A DNA stretch of 64,000 nucleotides from an uncultured Eubacteriales bacterium (lineage in GTDB: Bacteria > Bacillota > Clostridia > Oscillospirales > Acutalibacteraceae). The stretch covers positions 124,001 to 188,000 of the forward strand of contig CAKSAP010000003.1 in NCBI GenBank assembly GCA_934436505.1, in the 5' to 3' direction. The notes beneath the pieces are model-generated. The model saw only the letters and a list, made by a program, of their open reading frames with translations. It did not search any database and was not told where the DNA came from. The translations under genes were made by a program, and so were the position numbers. This document shows positions 40,520-49,166 of this stretch, piece after piece; position 1 is the first letter of the stretch, and the number at the start of each line of letters is the position of its first letter.

Positions 40520-41740
40520 ATGGCAAAAAGGACCTTTAAGGGTACAAAAATTGCTTGTTACATAGGCTATTTCGTGCAGGCGATTATAAACAACTTAGCA
40601 CCCCTGCTCTTTGTAATTTTTTCGGATAAATATAAAATCGACCTTGCGACAATCGGAAGCTTAATAATGTTAAACTTCGCAACGCAAATGGCAATCGATA
40701 TTTTATCGGTTAAAATAATCGACAAAATCGGGTTTAAGAAAATAACCGTATGCTCGCATTTTCTTGCATTTTTAGGTCTTGTAATGCTCGGCGTTTTACC
40801 CGAGCTTACCTCGCACCATTTTCTTGCGATAGCGGTATCGATTATGGTTTCCGCCGTCGGAAGCGGTATGATTGAGGTTACGATAAGTCCGATTGTCGAG
40901 TCCCTGCCGAGTGATAAAAAAGCGGCTGATATGAGCCTGCTCCACTCGTTCTACTGTTGGGGACAGATGCTTGTAGTTGCACTTTCAACCGTTTTCATAA
41001 AGCTTGCAGGCGGCGATAATTGGAACATTTTACCGATAATCTGGTCGGTTGTTCCGCTTATAAATATGTTTAACTTTATGAGCGTACCGTTTATGCCGCC
41101 GATCGAGGACGACAAAATCATCCCCGTCAAGAAGCTTTTGAAATCGAAGGCGTTTATCGTCGCAATGATTATTATGTTCTGCGCAGGCGCAAGTGAAATC
41201 GCAATGTCGCAATGGTCATCCTTCTTTGCAGAAGAGGGCTTGCACGTTTCAAAGCTTATGGGAGATTTGCTCGGTCCTTGTCTGTTTGCGGTGCTTATGG
41301 GCGCAGGCAGATTGTTCTACGGATTGTACGGCGACAAAATCGACCTTGTCAAAATTATGTCGGCACTCTCCGTTTTGTGTATCGCCTGCTATCTTACCGC
41401 ATCACTGTCAAACAACAGTACGGTTTCTCTGCTTGCGTGCGCCGTTACGGGACTTTCGATAAGTCTTTTCTGGCCGGGTACATTTTCGCTTGCGGCAAAG
41501 AGGTTTCCGAACGGCTCGGGCGGACTTTTCGGCATACTCGCCCTGCTCGGCGATATAGGCTGCGGAACAGGTCCGTGGCTTATCAGCTTTATAAGCTCGG
41601 CTTACAAATCGGCTAACCCTGCTTTGAGTGAGGGTGCGGCGCTTAAAAGCGGTCTTGCATACGGCTGTATCTTCCCGATAATTCTTATAATCGGCTTGAT
41701 AGTGCTGAAAAAGGACACCGACAAGGCCGAAAACCGATAA
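40520..41740 (+). CDS. Major facilitator transporter, probable sugar carrier
   Basis: A 406-residue MFS protein with about twelve membrane helices. It contains the inter-helix 2-3 loop IIDKIGFKKITVCSHFLAF in place of the usual G-x3-D-R-x-G-R-R. The conserved middle has LPSDKKAADMSLLHSFYCWG, which resembles the FucP-like branch. A second-half ALLGDIGCGTGPWLISFI also fits that branch. Five bases separate it from manA, so it probably imports mannose or another hexose. Substrate is not readable from sequence. A terminator hairpin follows directly. The start is ATG 40520, with the manA end supplying GAGG. Confidence 0.8.
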   Translation: MAKRTFKGTKIACYIGYFVQAIINNLAPLLFVIFSDKYKIDLATIGSLIMLNFATQMAIDILSVKIIDKIGFKKITVCSHFLAFLGLVMLGVLPELTSHHFLAIAVSIMVSAVGSGMIEVTISPIVESLPSDKKAADMSLLHSFYCWGQMLVVALSTVFIKLAGGDNWNILPIIWSVVPLINMFNFMSVPFMPPIEDDKIIPVKKLLKSKAFIVAMIIMFCAGASEIAMSQWSSFFAEEGLHVSKLMGDLLGPCLFAVLMGAGRLFYGLYGDKIDLVKIMSALSVLCIACYLTASLSNNSTVSLLACAVTGLSISLFWPGTFSLAAKRFPNGSGGLFGILALLGDIGCGTGPWLISFISSAYKSANPALSEGAALKSGLAYGCIFPIILIIGLIVLKKDTDKAENR

Positions 41741-41750
41741 ATAAAAAATC

Positions 41751-41793
41751 AGCTCCGACGAAAGCAAATGCAAGCGTCGGAGCTTTAGTTTTA
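41751..41793. terminator. Bidirectional terminator between MFS gene and small membrane gene
   Basis: AGCTCCGACG (41751-41760) and CGTCGGAGCT (41775-41784), with TTAGTTTT on the plus side and GATTTTTTATTT on the minus side. Confidence 0.85.
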
Positions 41794-41803
41794 TTCTTAA
41801 ATT

Positions 41804-42079
41804 TTATTCTTTTGTTTCGTCGGATGATTTCGGTTCTTCCGCTTTATCCGATTCTTCCGTGCTCTCTGACGATAATTTTTCTTTAATGTCATCAAGTTCC
41901 ATATGGAGCAGCTCATACAAAGCACGCACCTCTGCCAAAACCTGCTTCAATGCCAAAAACAGGCATAAAATCGCAATACTGAGAAATATAGGTGCAAGAG
42001 TAAAAACTTCTGTAAAGATCATTCCGAAAATGGTATAAATGATTAAAGATATAACGGCTATAACCAAAAATGTTGTCAT
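41804..42079 (-). CDS. Small membrane protein with acidic tail
   Basis: A 91-residue protein. Two hydrophobic helices lie at residues 3-22 (FLVIAVISLIIYTIFGMI) and 27-48 (FTLAPIFLSIAILCLFLAL). A short amphipathic helix follows (VLAEVRALYELLHMELDDIK), then a strongly acidic Ser/Glu/Lys tail (residues 67-91). I recognise no family. The helix could be a coiled coil that binds a partner at the membrane. It has its own consensus promoter (42,139-42,167) and shares a terminator with the convergent MFS gene, so it is a real transcription unit. The start is ATG 42077-42079, with GGGGGTAAT upstream. Confidence 0.65.
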   Translation of the reverse strand: MTTFLVIAVISLIIYTIFGMIFTEVFTLAPIFLSIAILCLFLALKQVLAEVRALYELLHMELDDIKEKLSSESTEESDKAEEPKSSDETKE

Positions 42080-42138
42080 AACATTACCCCCATAAGTACA
42101 CGCTTTTCATTTTATTGAAAACATTTGCTTACAAATTC

Positions 42139-42167
42139 ATAATACATTATAAAACTATTCTTGTCAA
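42139..42167 (-). promoter_or_regulatory. Promoter of the small membrane gene
   Basis: Minus strand: TTGACA (42162-42167), a 17-base spacer, TATTAT (42139-42144). Confidence 0.7.
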
Positions 42168-42220
42168 CTCATTTCATCAGCCGAAAAATACACAAGTTTT
42201 GTATTAGAACATATTTGCTG

Positions 42221-42249
42221 TTGACAACTTCAAAATACAGTCATATAAT
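42221..42249 (+). promoter_or_regulatory. Perfect-consensus promoter of ribU
   Basis: TTGACA (42221-42226), a 17-base spacer, TATAAT (42244-42249), just ahead of the FMN riboswitch. Confidence 0.85.
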
Positions 42250-42261
42250 AATATAAAAGTT

Positions 42262-42367
42262 GTCTTCAGGGCGGGGCGAAATTCCCCACCGGCAGTAAAG
42301 TCTGCGAGCCTTTCGGCTGATTCGGTGAAATTCCGAAACCGACGGTATAGTCCGGATGAAAGAAGAT
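42262..42367 (+). promoter_or_regulatory. FMN riboswitch (RFN element)
   Basis: The conserved RFN landmarks appear in order: P1 GTCTTC, AGGGCGGGGCGAAATTCCCC, ACCGGCAGTAAAG, GCCTTTCGGC, then GAAATTCCGAAACCGACGG, and TAGTCCGGATGAAAGAAGA closing P1. It controls ribU by transcription termination through the hairpin at 42,387-42,416: FMN binding favours the terminator. GATGTA/TACAT at 42,365-42,381 could contribute to an antiterminator. Confidence 0.97.
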
Positions 42368-42386
42368 GTATTATGCTACATTTTTT

Positions 42387-42416
42387 GCCCCGAGGTCTGT
42401 CCTTGGGGCATTTTTT
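42387..42416 (+). terminator. Riboswitch-controlled terminator upstream of ribU
   Basis: GCCCCGAGG (42387-42395) and CCTTGGGGC (42401-42409), followed by ATTTTTT. Confidence 0.9.
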
Positions 42417-42448
42417 GATGACAACTTAAATTTTTAGGAGGTCATCTT

Positions 42449-43051
42449 ATGACAAAAGTAAAAAAATCCGATTTGAGAAAAATCACAGTAACCGCAATTA
42501 TGAGCGCAATAGCGGCAATTCTCCAATTTGTCGAGTTTTCGATACCGATAATTCCGAGCTTTGTCAAGCTTGATTTCAGCGATTTGCCTGCTCTTATTAC
42601 CTCGTTTGCAATCGGTCCGTGGTACGGCGTAACGGTTGAGCTTATTAAAAATCTTCTCCACCTCCCCTTTGGCTCATCGGCAAGCGTGGGCGAAATTTGC
42701 AACTTCCTTTTAGGCTCTGTTTTCTGCCTCACGGCAGGCTTTATCTATAAAAAGCACAAAACCCGTAAGGGTGCTGTTGTCGGCGTTTTCCTCGGTGCGC
42801 TGTTTATGGCACTCGCTTCGCTTCCGATGAACTATTTTATCGTTTATCCCGCTTATGTAGTTCTCTATCATATGCCTATGGACGCTATTATCGGTATGTA
42901 TTCGGAAATTTTACCCGGCACAGACTCACTCGCAAAGGCGCTTACAATATTCAATCTTCCCTTTACCTTCCTCAAGGGAATTGCAAACGCAATTATTTGC
43001 TTCTTGATTTACAAGCCTCTTTCTCCCGTAATCAAGGGCAAGAATGTGTAA
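42449..43051 (+). CDS. ribU: Riboflavin ECF transporter S component
   Basis: A 200-residue integral membrane protein that binds riboflavin and works with the energy-coupling (ECF) module, encoded elsewhere. The N-terminal KKSDLRKITVTAIMSAIAAI and VKLDFSDLPALITSFAIGP are the RibU/ECF S-component signature; PWYGVTVELIKNLLHL follows. Five to six membrane helices are visible. The FMN riboswitch directly upstream strongly supports riboflavin as substrate. The start is ATG 42449, with a perfect AGGAGG (42436-42441). The C-terminus ends with IYKPLSPVIKGK. Confidence 0.95.
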   Translation: MTKVKKSDLRKITVTAIMSAIAAILQFVEFSIPIIPSFVKLDFSDLPALITSFAIGPWYGVTVELIKNLLHLPFGSSASVGEICNFLLGSVFCLTAGFIYKKHKTRKGAVVGVFLGALFMALASLPMNYFIVYPAYVVLYHMPMDAIIGMYSEILPGTDSLAKALTIFNLPFTFLKGIANAIICFLIYKPLSPVIKGKNV

Positions 43052-43078
43052 ATAATATTTGAACTCTTGTTTACGCTG

Positions 43079-43107
43079 TTGACAAAGAGCATATACAGTA
43101 GTAGAAT
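43079..43107 (+). promoter_or_regulatory. metK promoter
   Basis: TTGACA (43079-43084), a 17-base spacer, TAGAAT (43102-43107). Confidence 0.75.
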
Positions 43108-43130
43108 ATATGCGACAAGAAAATAATCAT

Positions 43131-43228
43131 CTCCTTATAGAGAGTGGCGGAGGGACAGGCCCTGTGAAGCCACGGCAACCTGCTTATGCAAGGTGCTAAT
43201 TCCTACGGTTTATCCGAAAGATAAGGTG
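43131..43228 (+). promoter_or_regulatory. SAM-I riboswitch (S box)
   Basis: The S-box core is clear: P1 CCTTAT (43133-43138) pairs with ATAAGG (43221-43226). Between them are AGAGAGTGG, CGGAGGGACAGGCCCTGTGA, AGCCACGGCAACC and the P4 region ending in TCCGAAAGATAAGG. With the terminator at 43,233-43,258 it should switch metK off when SAM is abundant. Confidence 0.96.
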
Positions 43229-43232
43229 TTTT

Positions 43233-43258
43233 AAGCACCTTTCGAGGTGCTTATTTTT
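43233..43258 (+). terminator. SAM riboswitch terminator
   Basis: AAGCACCT (43233-43240), tetraloop TTCG, AGGTGCTT (43245-43252), followed by ATTTTT. Its left arm adjoins the 3' side of P1, consistent with mutual exclusion. Confidence 0.88.
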
Positions 43259-43286
43259 ATGTTAATAAATTTTTAGGAGTACCAAA

Positions 43287-44474
43287 ATGGCAAAGTATCT
43301 CTTCACTTCAGAATCAGTTACAGAGGGTCATCCCGACAAAATCTGCGACAATATTTCAGACGCAGTTCTTGACGAAATCCTCAAGCAAGACCCCCACGGC
43401 AGAGTTGCCTGTGAAACCACCTGCATTACAAACCAAATTACCGTAATGGGCGAAATCACAACCACAGCCGATATTGATATTGAAAAAATCGCAAGAGATG
43501 TCGTATGTGAAATCGGCTACGACAGCGACGAAAAGGGCTTTAACGCTCACACCTGCAATGTTTCTACCTTTATCGACAAGCAGTCAAGCGATATAGCCTT
43601 AGGCGTTGATAAATCCTACGAGCTTAAAGAGGGACAGCAGGAGGATTACAATCTTCACGGTGCAGGCGATCAGGGTATGATGTTCGGCTACGCCTGCGAC
43701 GAAACACCCGAGCTTATGCCCCTTGCAATTTCACTTGCTCACAAGCTTGCAAAGCAGCTTACAAAGGTTAGAAAGGACGGCACTCTCCCCTATCTCCGTG
43801 CTGACGGCAAAACACAGGTTACAATTGAATATAACGAAGACGGCACACCCGTAAGAGTTGACACTATCGTTATTTCCTCACAGCACAGCGCTGATGTTGA
43901 GCTTGAAACTATCAGACGTGATATTCTTGAAAATGTTATCAAGCCCATCATTCCTCAGGAGCTTTTCGACGACGATACAATTATCTATGTAAACCCCACA
44001 GGCAGATTTGTTACAGGCGGTCCAACAGGCGACTGCGGTCTTACGGGCAGAAAGATTATCGTTGATACATACGGCGGCGTAGGCAGACACGGCGGCGGCT
44101 GCTTCTCGGGTAAGGACCCGACAAAGGTTGACCGTTCGGCAGCTTATGCGGCAAGATATGTTGCAAAGAACATTGTAGCGGCTAAGCTTGCTAAAAAGTG
44201 TGAAGTTCAGCTTGCTTATGCAATCGGTGTTGCTCATCCCGTATCGGTTATGGTTGACACCTTCGGCACAGGCGTTCTTTCGGATGATGTTCTCGAAGAA
44301 ATCGTTTCCGAAACCTTTGACCTTCGTCCTGCTGCTATCATTGACTATCTCGATTTGAGAAAGCCGATTTACAGAGAGCTTGCAGCTTACGGTCATATGG
44401 GCAGAGAGGAATTGGGCGTTAAGTGGGAGCTTACCGACAAGAAAGACATTCTCCGCCAAAAAGCAGGATTATAA
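43287..44474 (+). CDS. metK: S-adenosylmethionine synthetase
   Basis: A 395-residue enzyme that makes SAM from methionine and ATP. Recognisable motifs are TSESVTEGHPDKICD at the N-terminus, GAGDQGMMFGYA in the catalytic centre, and GGPTGDCGLTGRKIIVDTYG. The phosphate-binding GGGCFSGKDPTKVDRSAAY follows. Length and sequence are standard for the tetrameric bacterial enzyme. Expression is governed by the SAM-I riboswitch in its 5' leader. The start is ATG 43287, with AGGAG about ten bases upstream, and a terminator follows. Confidence 0.98.
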   Translation: MAKYLFTSESVTEGHPDKICDNISDAVLDEILKQDPHGRVACETTCITNQITVMGEITTTADIDIEKIARDVVCEIGYDSDEKGFNAHTCNVSTFIDKQSSDIALGVDKSYELKEGQQEDYNLHGAGDQGMMFGYACDETPELMPLAISLAHKLAKQLTKVRKDGTLPYLRADGKTQVTIEYNEDGTPVRVDTIVISSQHSADVELETIRRDILENVIKPIIPQELFDDDTIIYVNPTGRFVTGGPTGDCGLTGRKIIVDTYGGVGRHGGGCFSGKDPTKVDRSAAYAARYVAKNIVAAKLAKKCEVQLAYAIGVAHPVSVMVDTFGTGVLSDDVLEEIVSETFDLRPAAIIDYLDLRKPIYRELAAYGHMGREELGVKWELTDKKDILRQKAGL

Positions 44475-44493
44475 TAAATATTCAACGACATAT

Positions 44494-44527
44494 AAAAAAA
44501 CCGCTGATTTGTATCAGCGGTTTTTTA
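44494..44527. terminator. Bidirectional terminator between metK and fhs
   Basis: AAAAAACCGCTGAT and ATCAGCGGTTTTTT flank the loop TTGT, with T runs for both strands. Confidence 0.92.
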
Positions 44528-44543
44528 TTTATATATTCATTTA

Positions 44544-46214
44544 TCAGAACAAGCCTTTGATATTTCCGTCTGTGTCAACATCAATGCTGTATGCCGCAGG
44601 CTGCTTTGAAAGACCGGGCATTGTCATAATATCGCCTGTCAACGCAACTATAAAGCCTGCACCTGCCGACAGTCTGACGTCACGAACGGTAATTGTAAAG
44701 TTTTCGGGCTTACCGAGCTTTGTCTGATCGTCCGAGAGCGAATACTGAGTTTTCGCAACGCACACGGGAAGCTTATCCTTTCCGAGCGCCTCAATTTCGG
44801 CAATCGCCTTTTCGGCAGATTTTGTATAGACAACTCCGTCTGCTCTGTATATTTCACGGGCGATAATATTAAGCTTTTCTTTAATCGGAAGCTCCGCATC
44901 ATAAAGCGGTTTGAAATCGGACGGCTTTTCCTCAATTGTCTTAACAACCTTTTTCGCAAGGTCAACGCCGCCGTTTCCGCCGTTTGCAAATACCTCTGTA
45001 AGAGATACAAGCACATCCTGCTTTTCGCAGAAATCCTCAATGAATTTAATTTCTTCGTCTGTATCGGTCATAAAGCGGTTTATCGCAACAACGACGGGAA
45101 CACCGTATTTTTTCATATTTTCAATATGAGTTTGCAGGTTTACAATGCCCTTTTCAAGAGCCGAAACATTTTCATATTTCAAATCGCTCTTTGCGACGCC
45201 GCCGTTGTATTTAAGCGCACGAATTGTAGCGACAATAACAATACACGAGGGTTTAAGACCTGCATATCTGCATTTAATATCAAGGAATTTTTCAGCACCG
45301 AGGTCAGCGCCGAAGCCCGCTTCGGTTATGCAGTAATCGGCAAGCTTTAAGCCGAGCTTAGTAGCCGTAACAGAGTTACAGCCGTGCGCAATATTTGCAA
45401 AAGGACCGCCGTGCATAAGCGCAGGGGTATTTTCAAGAGTCTGAACAAGGTTTGGCTTAATAGCGTCCTTCAAAAGTGCCGCCATTGCACCGACAACCCG
45501 CAAATCCTTTGCGTATACGGGCTTTCCGTCATAGGTGTACGCAACAAGTATTCTGCCCAAACGAAGCTTCAGGTCGTCTATATCGCTTGCAAGGCAAAGA
45601 ATAGCCATAACCTCGGAAGCAACGGTAATCATAAAGCCGTCCTCCCTCGGAACACCGTTGAGCTTACCGCCAAGACCGACAATTACATTTCTCAACGCTC
45701 TGTCGTTCATATCAAGGCAACGCTTAAAGAGTATTCTTCTCGGGTCGATTGACAGCTCGTTACCCTGCTGAATATGGTTGTCTATAATCGCACAAAGCAA
45801 ATTGTTAGCGGCTGTGATAGCGTGCATATCGCCTGTAAAATGCAGGTTAATATCCTCCATAGGAATAACCTGTGCGTATCCGCCGCCTGCCGCACCGCCT
45901 TTAATTCCGAAAACAGGTCCCATTGACGGCTCACGAAGTGCGATAACCGCATTTTTACCGATTTTGCTCATAGCCTCTCCCAAGCCGACGGTAACGGTCG
46001 TTTTACCCTCTCCGGCAGGCGTGGGGTTTATTGCGGTTACAAGTATAAGCTTTCCGTCGGGTCTGTCCGAATATTTATCGACAAGCGAAAGCGGAAGCTT
46101 TGCCTTATATTTTCCGTAAAGCTCAAGGTCGTCCTCTTCAATGGAAAGACTCTTTGCTATTTCCTTAATCGGTAAACATTTTGCTTTTTGAGCAATTTCA
46201 ATATCAGATAACAT
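44544..46214 (-). CDS. fhs: Formate-tetrahydrofolate ligase
   Basis: A 556-residue ATP-dependent enzyme that makes 10-formyl-tetrahydrofolate from formate, feeding purine and one-carbon metabolism (and acetogenesis in some Clostridia). It has the phosphate loop NPTPAGEGKTT (about residues 65-75) and the family phrases IALREPSMGPVFGIKGGAAG and LHFTGDMHAI. The C-terminal LTGDIMTMPGLSKQPAA is also diagnostic. Length is typical. Its ATG (46,212-46,214) lies two bases after the response regulator stop. Its GGAGG site is inside that gene's end, so the synthesis of this metabolic enzyme is coupled to the two-component system upstream. Confidence 0.97.
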   Translation of the reverse strand: MLSDIEIAQKAKCLPIKEIAKSLSIEEDDLELYGKYKAKLPLSLVDKYSDRPDGKLILVTAINPTPAGEGKTTVTVGLGEAMSKIGKNAVIALREPSMGPVFGIKGGAAGGGYAQVIPMEDINLHFTGDMHAITAANNLLCAIIDNHIQQGNELSIDPRRILFKRCLDMNDRALRNVIVGLGGKLNGVPREDGFMITVASEVMAILCLASDIDDLKLRLGRILVAYTYDGKPVYAKDLRVVGAMAALLKDAIKPNLVQTLENTPALMHGGPFANIAHGCNSVTATKLGLKLADYCITEAGFGADLGAEKFLDIKCRYAGLKPSCIVIVATIRALKYNGGVAKSDLKYENVSALEKGIVNLQTHIENMKKYGVPVVVAINRFMTDTDEEIKFIEDFCEKQDVLVSLTEVFANGGNGGVDLAKKVVKTIEEKPSDFKPLYDAELPIKEKLNIIAREIYRADGVVYTKSAEKAIAEIEALGKDKLPVCVAKTQYSLSDDQTKLGKPENFTITVRDVRLSAGAGFIVALTGDIMTMPGLSKQPAAYSIDVDTDGNIKGLF

Positions 46215-46216
46215 TT

Positions 46217-47017
46217 TTAATTCCTCCCGAGTAAATTATCAATATGCTGCTTAGTCTGCTTTGCCCAAGCGTAGCCGTTCATATATTCATTTTGATATTC
46301 CTTGATTGCTTCGGGGTCATCCCTGAAAAGCTTGTAGCTGTCGCAATCAAATTTTGACGTGTCAACGCTTCGCTGATTTCTTGCGTCAATAAGAATATCG
46401 AGCACTCCTGCATCCGAAAGTGCGGTTCTCAGACTTTTCAGCACCTTTCTGAAAAGGCTTTGAACAGACTCGTCATAATCTCTTTCAGGCCAGAGTGCGG
46501 AAACTGCATTTTCGGTACTGACCGAGCCTCCTCGCCTGTCAACAAGTAGCGCTAACAGCTCCTTTGACTTTGACGATGAAAAATGCATCGGCTTACCGTC
46601 TACAAACACATCGAAATATCCAAAGGTTTTTACAAATACCTTCGGTCCGTATCTGTGCGGAATGTCGGGTCTTATCTTATTGAGCTGTTCGAGTATCATA
46701 TCGTCGGAAAAGGGCTTGAGAATATAGCCTATCGCATTAACTCCGAAAGCGTCATATGCATACTCCTTAAATCCCGTAACAAAGATAATTTTAATATCGG
46801 GTCTGATTCTGTTAAAGCGTTTTGCAAGCTCAATTCCCGACATAACGGGCATTTCAATATCCAAAAACGCAACGTCAACAGTATTGAGCACCGTGTATTC
46901 AAGTGCGTCGGCAGGATTTGAAAAGGTATTTACGCTCGTTACGAAATCAAAGCCCTCACAAATATCCTTTATATCCTCAAGAACGAGGTTTTCATCATCT
47001 ACCGCTATAATGTTCAT
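46217..47017 (-). CDS. Response regulator with receiver and SARP-like winged-helix domain
   Basis: A 266-residue regulator. The receiver domain has the acidic pair in IAVDDEN, phosphoacceptor Asp53 (FLDIEMPVMSG), the Thr in FVTGFKEY and the Lys in YILKPF. The LytT/AlgR-style receiver is joined not to a LytTR domain but to an OmpR/SARP-type winged helix (VKTFGYFDVFVDGK, SSSKSKELLALLVD, VQSLFRKVLKSLRTAL). A short helical tail (about 40 residues) follows. It overlaps its kinase by four bases and runs into fhs after two bases. The target genes are not visible beyond the operon itself. Confidence 0.85.
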   Translation of the reverse strand: MNIIAVDDENLVLEDIKDICEGFDFVTSVNTFSNPADALEYTVLNTVDVAFLDIEMPVMSGIELAKRFNRIRPDIKIIFVTGFKEYAYDAFGVNAIGYILKPFSDDMILEQLNKIRPDIPHRYGPKVFVKTFGYFDVFVDGKPMHFSSSKSKELLALLVDRRGGSVSTENAVSALWPERDYDESVQSLFRKVLKSLRTALSDAGVLDILIDARNQRSVDTSKFDCDSYKLFRDDPEAIKEYQNEYMNGYAWAKQTKQHIDNLLGRN

Positions 47018-48990
47018 ATATTCATCTCCCCGAAAATATCTTTATTGCTTTGCAGCTCAAGGCTCTGCTTGAGTGTTTCAACATTTTTATCCTTTGGAAG
47101 CGTTACGGTAACCCGTGTGCCCACTCCCTCTTTGCTCTCTATGAAAACGGTGCCGCCCATTATATCGGAAAAGCGTTGCTTAATATTGGAAATTCCGATA
47201 TGCGACCTGCCGTCGTTTTGCTCCATATCGAGCGTGCTAACATCAAAGCCCTTGCCGTCATCCTCGACCTTGATATAGAAGTTTTTATCATCCTCGTAGG
47301 TTGAAACAGTTACCGTTCCGCCCTCGGGCTTCTTTGTTACGCCGTGCTTTATGGCATTTTCGACTATCGGCTGTAGGCTTAAGGTCGGTACAAAGAAGGA
47401 ATCGGGTCCGATTTCATAGTAAATATCGAGCTTATCCTGAAAACGAAGCTTCTCTATATTACAATAATATTTAACGTGCTCCAATTCTTCCCTAAACGGT
47501 ATCGGATCCTTTTGTGTAAGGCTGTCCATATTGCCTCTTAGATAAAGTGAAAAATCGATAACGGCCTTTTCCGCCTTTTTGGGATCTCTTTTAATCAATG
47601 ATTTAATAGTGTTTAACGCATTGTACAGAAAATGCGGTTGAATTTGAGAAATCATTACCGCAGTATTGGCTCTTTCAAGCTCCGCCTCAAGACTTCTCGC
47701 TTTAATCGCATAATTGTAAAATCGTCTTATTTTTAGCGCATGGATAACAAGCGTTACAATCGAAAAAGCGAACACGCATACGGGCATTACCGACGAGCAG
47801 TTAAGTCCTATTTTGCCGTTTGTGTATATGACGTCTATGGTTAAGCCGAACACAAGGAACAAATACGAAAACAGATACAAAAACGCATATTGCGTCTTTT
47901 TGACAATCTCAATGCACAATCTGTTTATCGTGTACAAATCAATTACAAGCGAAAGCAGCTGCAAGCTCAAATAATAGTATGAGTCAAAAATCGAGTTCGG
48001 CAAAAAGTTTATCGAAACTGCAAGAGCGAGCACCGTGGCACTCATTGCAATCAGCGTGCTGTCGTGGATTTTGATATTAAGGCTTTTGACAATATAAATA
48101 AGCGCAACAAGCTTTATAATAAAGGTTGAAATGAAAATGAAAACATTCATTTCCTCATATCCGATATTAAACATATACGGCTGCACAACGCTATAGCTCT
48201 CCGTTGTGATTATCATCCTTAAAAGCAGGAAAAATGCAAGCAGCGGAAGCCAAGATGTATATTGCTCCTTGCTGACAAATTTTCGAAGAATTACCGACAA
48301 GAAGCCACACAGGAAAACAATGCCGCAAAGCACAAACCGCAAGGCTATTTTTGAATTCAGGGCGTTGTTGTCGTGCGTATAGCCCGTCATATAAACAGGC
48401 ATATAAATACCCGAAAAATGGTCAGCCGATATTTCAACGACAACCTCATATTCCTTCCCCTCTTCGAGCTTAAACGGAAGAGAGTAATGACCTGCCGACG
48501 TAACGGTTTCGTTGTAAATCTTTGAGGGTGTGCCGCTTATGGTAACAACATCTCCGTTTATAAACACCTTGTACGAACAGGCGATATTCGGAATATACAT
48601 TGTAAGATAAGTATCGGACTTAACGTTTGAAATATAACATCTGTAAGAAGCGTATCCGCCTGCCGAATATTTACGAATTCCGAGCACGCTCGACCAGGAC
48701 GACGGGACATCAATCATTTCCCGTGCAGGCACAGCGGTCATTTTATCGCTTTTCAAAAAAGCACCGTGATAAAACTCCCATTCTCCCGTAAGATAAATAC
48801 TTCCTTTATTGGAAAAATCAACGCTTGACAAATCGAAATGAGCGTTTCCCTTATTGCACGGCTGCGTTTGCTTTTTTGAGTAAAAATTGCACACAAAGAC
48901 AGTACCTATCAAAACAATCGCCATCAAAAGCATCGTTACAATAAGCAGGATATTTGATTTTAGCTGTTGTTTTTCGTTTGTCAATCGCAA
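47014..48990 (-). CDS. DISM-type 7TM sensor histidine kinase (LytS/YesM-like catalytic core)
   Basis: A 658-residue sensor. One N-terminal helix (about 12-33) exports an extracellular jelly-roll domain resembling 7TMR-DISMED2 (DLSSVDFSNKGSIYLTGEWE, DVPSSW). This is followed by seven membrane helices at about 225-425 and a short coiled coil. The His_kinase motif IQPHFLYNALN has His453. The HATPase has the N box PIVENAIKHGV and the G box DGKGFD. The DISMED2 fold often binds carbohydrate-like ligands. I start it at TTG 48990, after GGGGATAG; no in-frame ATG exists before about residue 19. The promoter is at 49,020-49,048. The response regulator follows with a four-base overlap. Confidence 0.85.
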   Translation of the reverse strand: MRLTNEKQQLKSNILLIVTMLLMAIVLIGTVFVCNFYSKKQTQPCNKGNAHFDLSSVDFSNKGSIYLTGEWEFYHGAFLKSDKMTAVPAREMIDVPSSWSSVLGIRKYSAGGYASYRCYISNVKSDTYLTMYIPNIACSYKVFINGDVVTISGTPSKIYNETVTSAGHYSLPFKLEEGKEYEVVVEISADHFSGIYMPVYMTGYTHDNNALNSKIALRFVLCGIVFLCGFLSVILRKFVSKEQYTSWLPLLAFFLLLRMIITTESYSVVQPYMFNIGYEEMNVFIFISTFIIKLVALIYIVKSLNIKIHDSTLIAMSATVLALAVSINFLPNSIFDSYYYLSLQLLSLVIDLYTINRLCIEIVKKTQYAFLYLFSYLFLVFGLTIDVIYTNGKIGLNCSSVMPVCVFAFSIVTLVIHALKIRRFYNYAIKARSLEAELERANTAVMISQIQPHFLYNALNTIKSLIKRDPKKAEKAVIDFSLYLRGNMDSLTQKDPIPFREELEHVKYYCNIEKLRFQDKLDIYYEIGPDSFFVPTLSLQPIVENAIKHGVTKKPEGGTVTVSTYEDDKNFYIKVEDDGKGFDVSTLDMEQNDGRSHIGISNIKQRFSDIMGGTVFIESKEGVGTRVTVTLPKDKNVETLKQSLELQSNKDIFGEMNI

Positions 48991-49019
48991 AATTTCATCA
49001 CTATCCCCTTAACAGAGTA

Positions 49020-49048
49020 ATTATACTATACCGCATAAAATAAAACAA
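49020..49048 (-). promoter_or_regulatory. Promoter of the sensor kinase-regulator-fhs operon
   Basis: Minus strand: TTGTTT (49043-49048), a 17-base spacer, TATAAT (49020-49025). Confidence 0.6.
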
Positions 49049-49081
49049 GCATTAAAAACAAGCATTTTTATTCATTCTCGG

Positions 49082-49110
49082 TTGACAATAAATGATTATA
49101 AATGTATAAT
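49082..49110 (+). promoter_or_regulatory. Perfect-consensus alaS promoter
   Basis: TTGACA (49082-49087), a 17-base spacer, TATAAT (49105-49110). The leader of about 50 bases holds a small hairpin (GAAAAG at 49127-49132 with CTTTTC at 49145-49150) but is too short for a T-box. Confidence 0.82.
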
Positions 49111-49166
49111 TTTTAAGATTATAAAGGAAAAGTGTTTTCAAACGCTTTTCACAAGGAGATATTACA

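Noticed and set aside
49111..49166. T-box riboswitch ahead of alaS
   Set aside because: The leader after the consensus promoter is about 50 bases and lacks the T-box core and a terminator.
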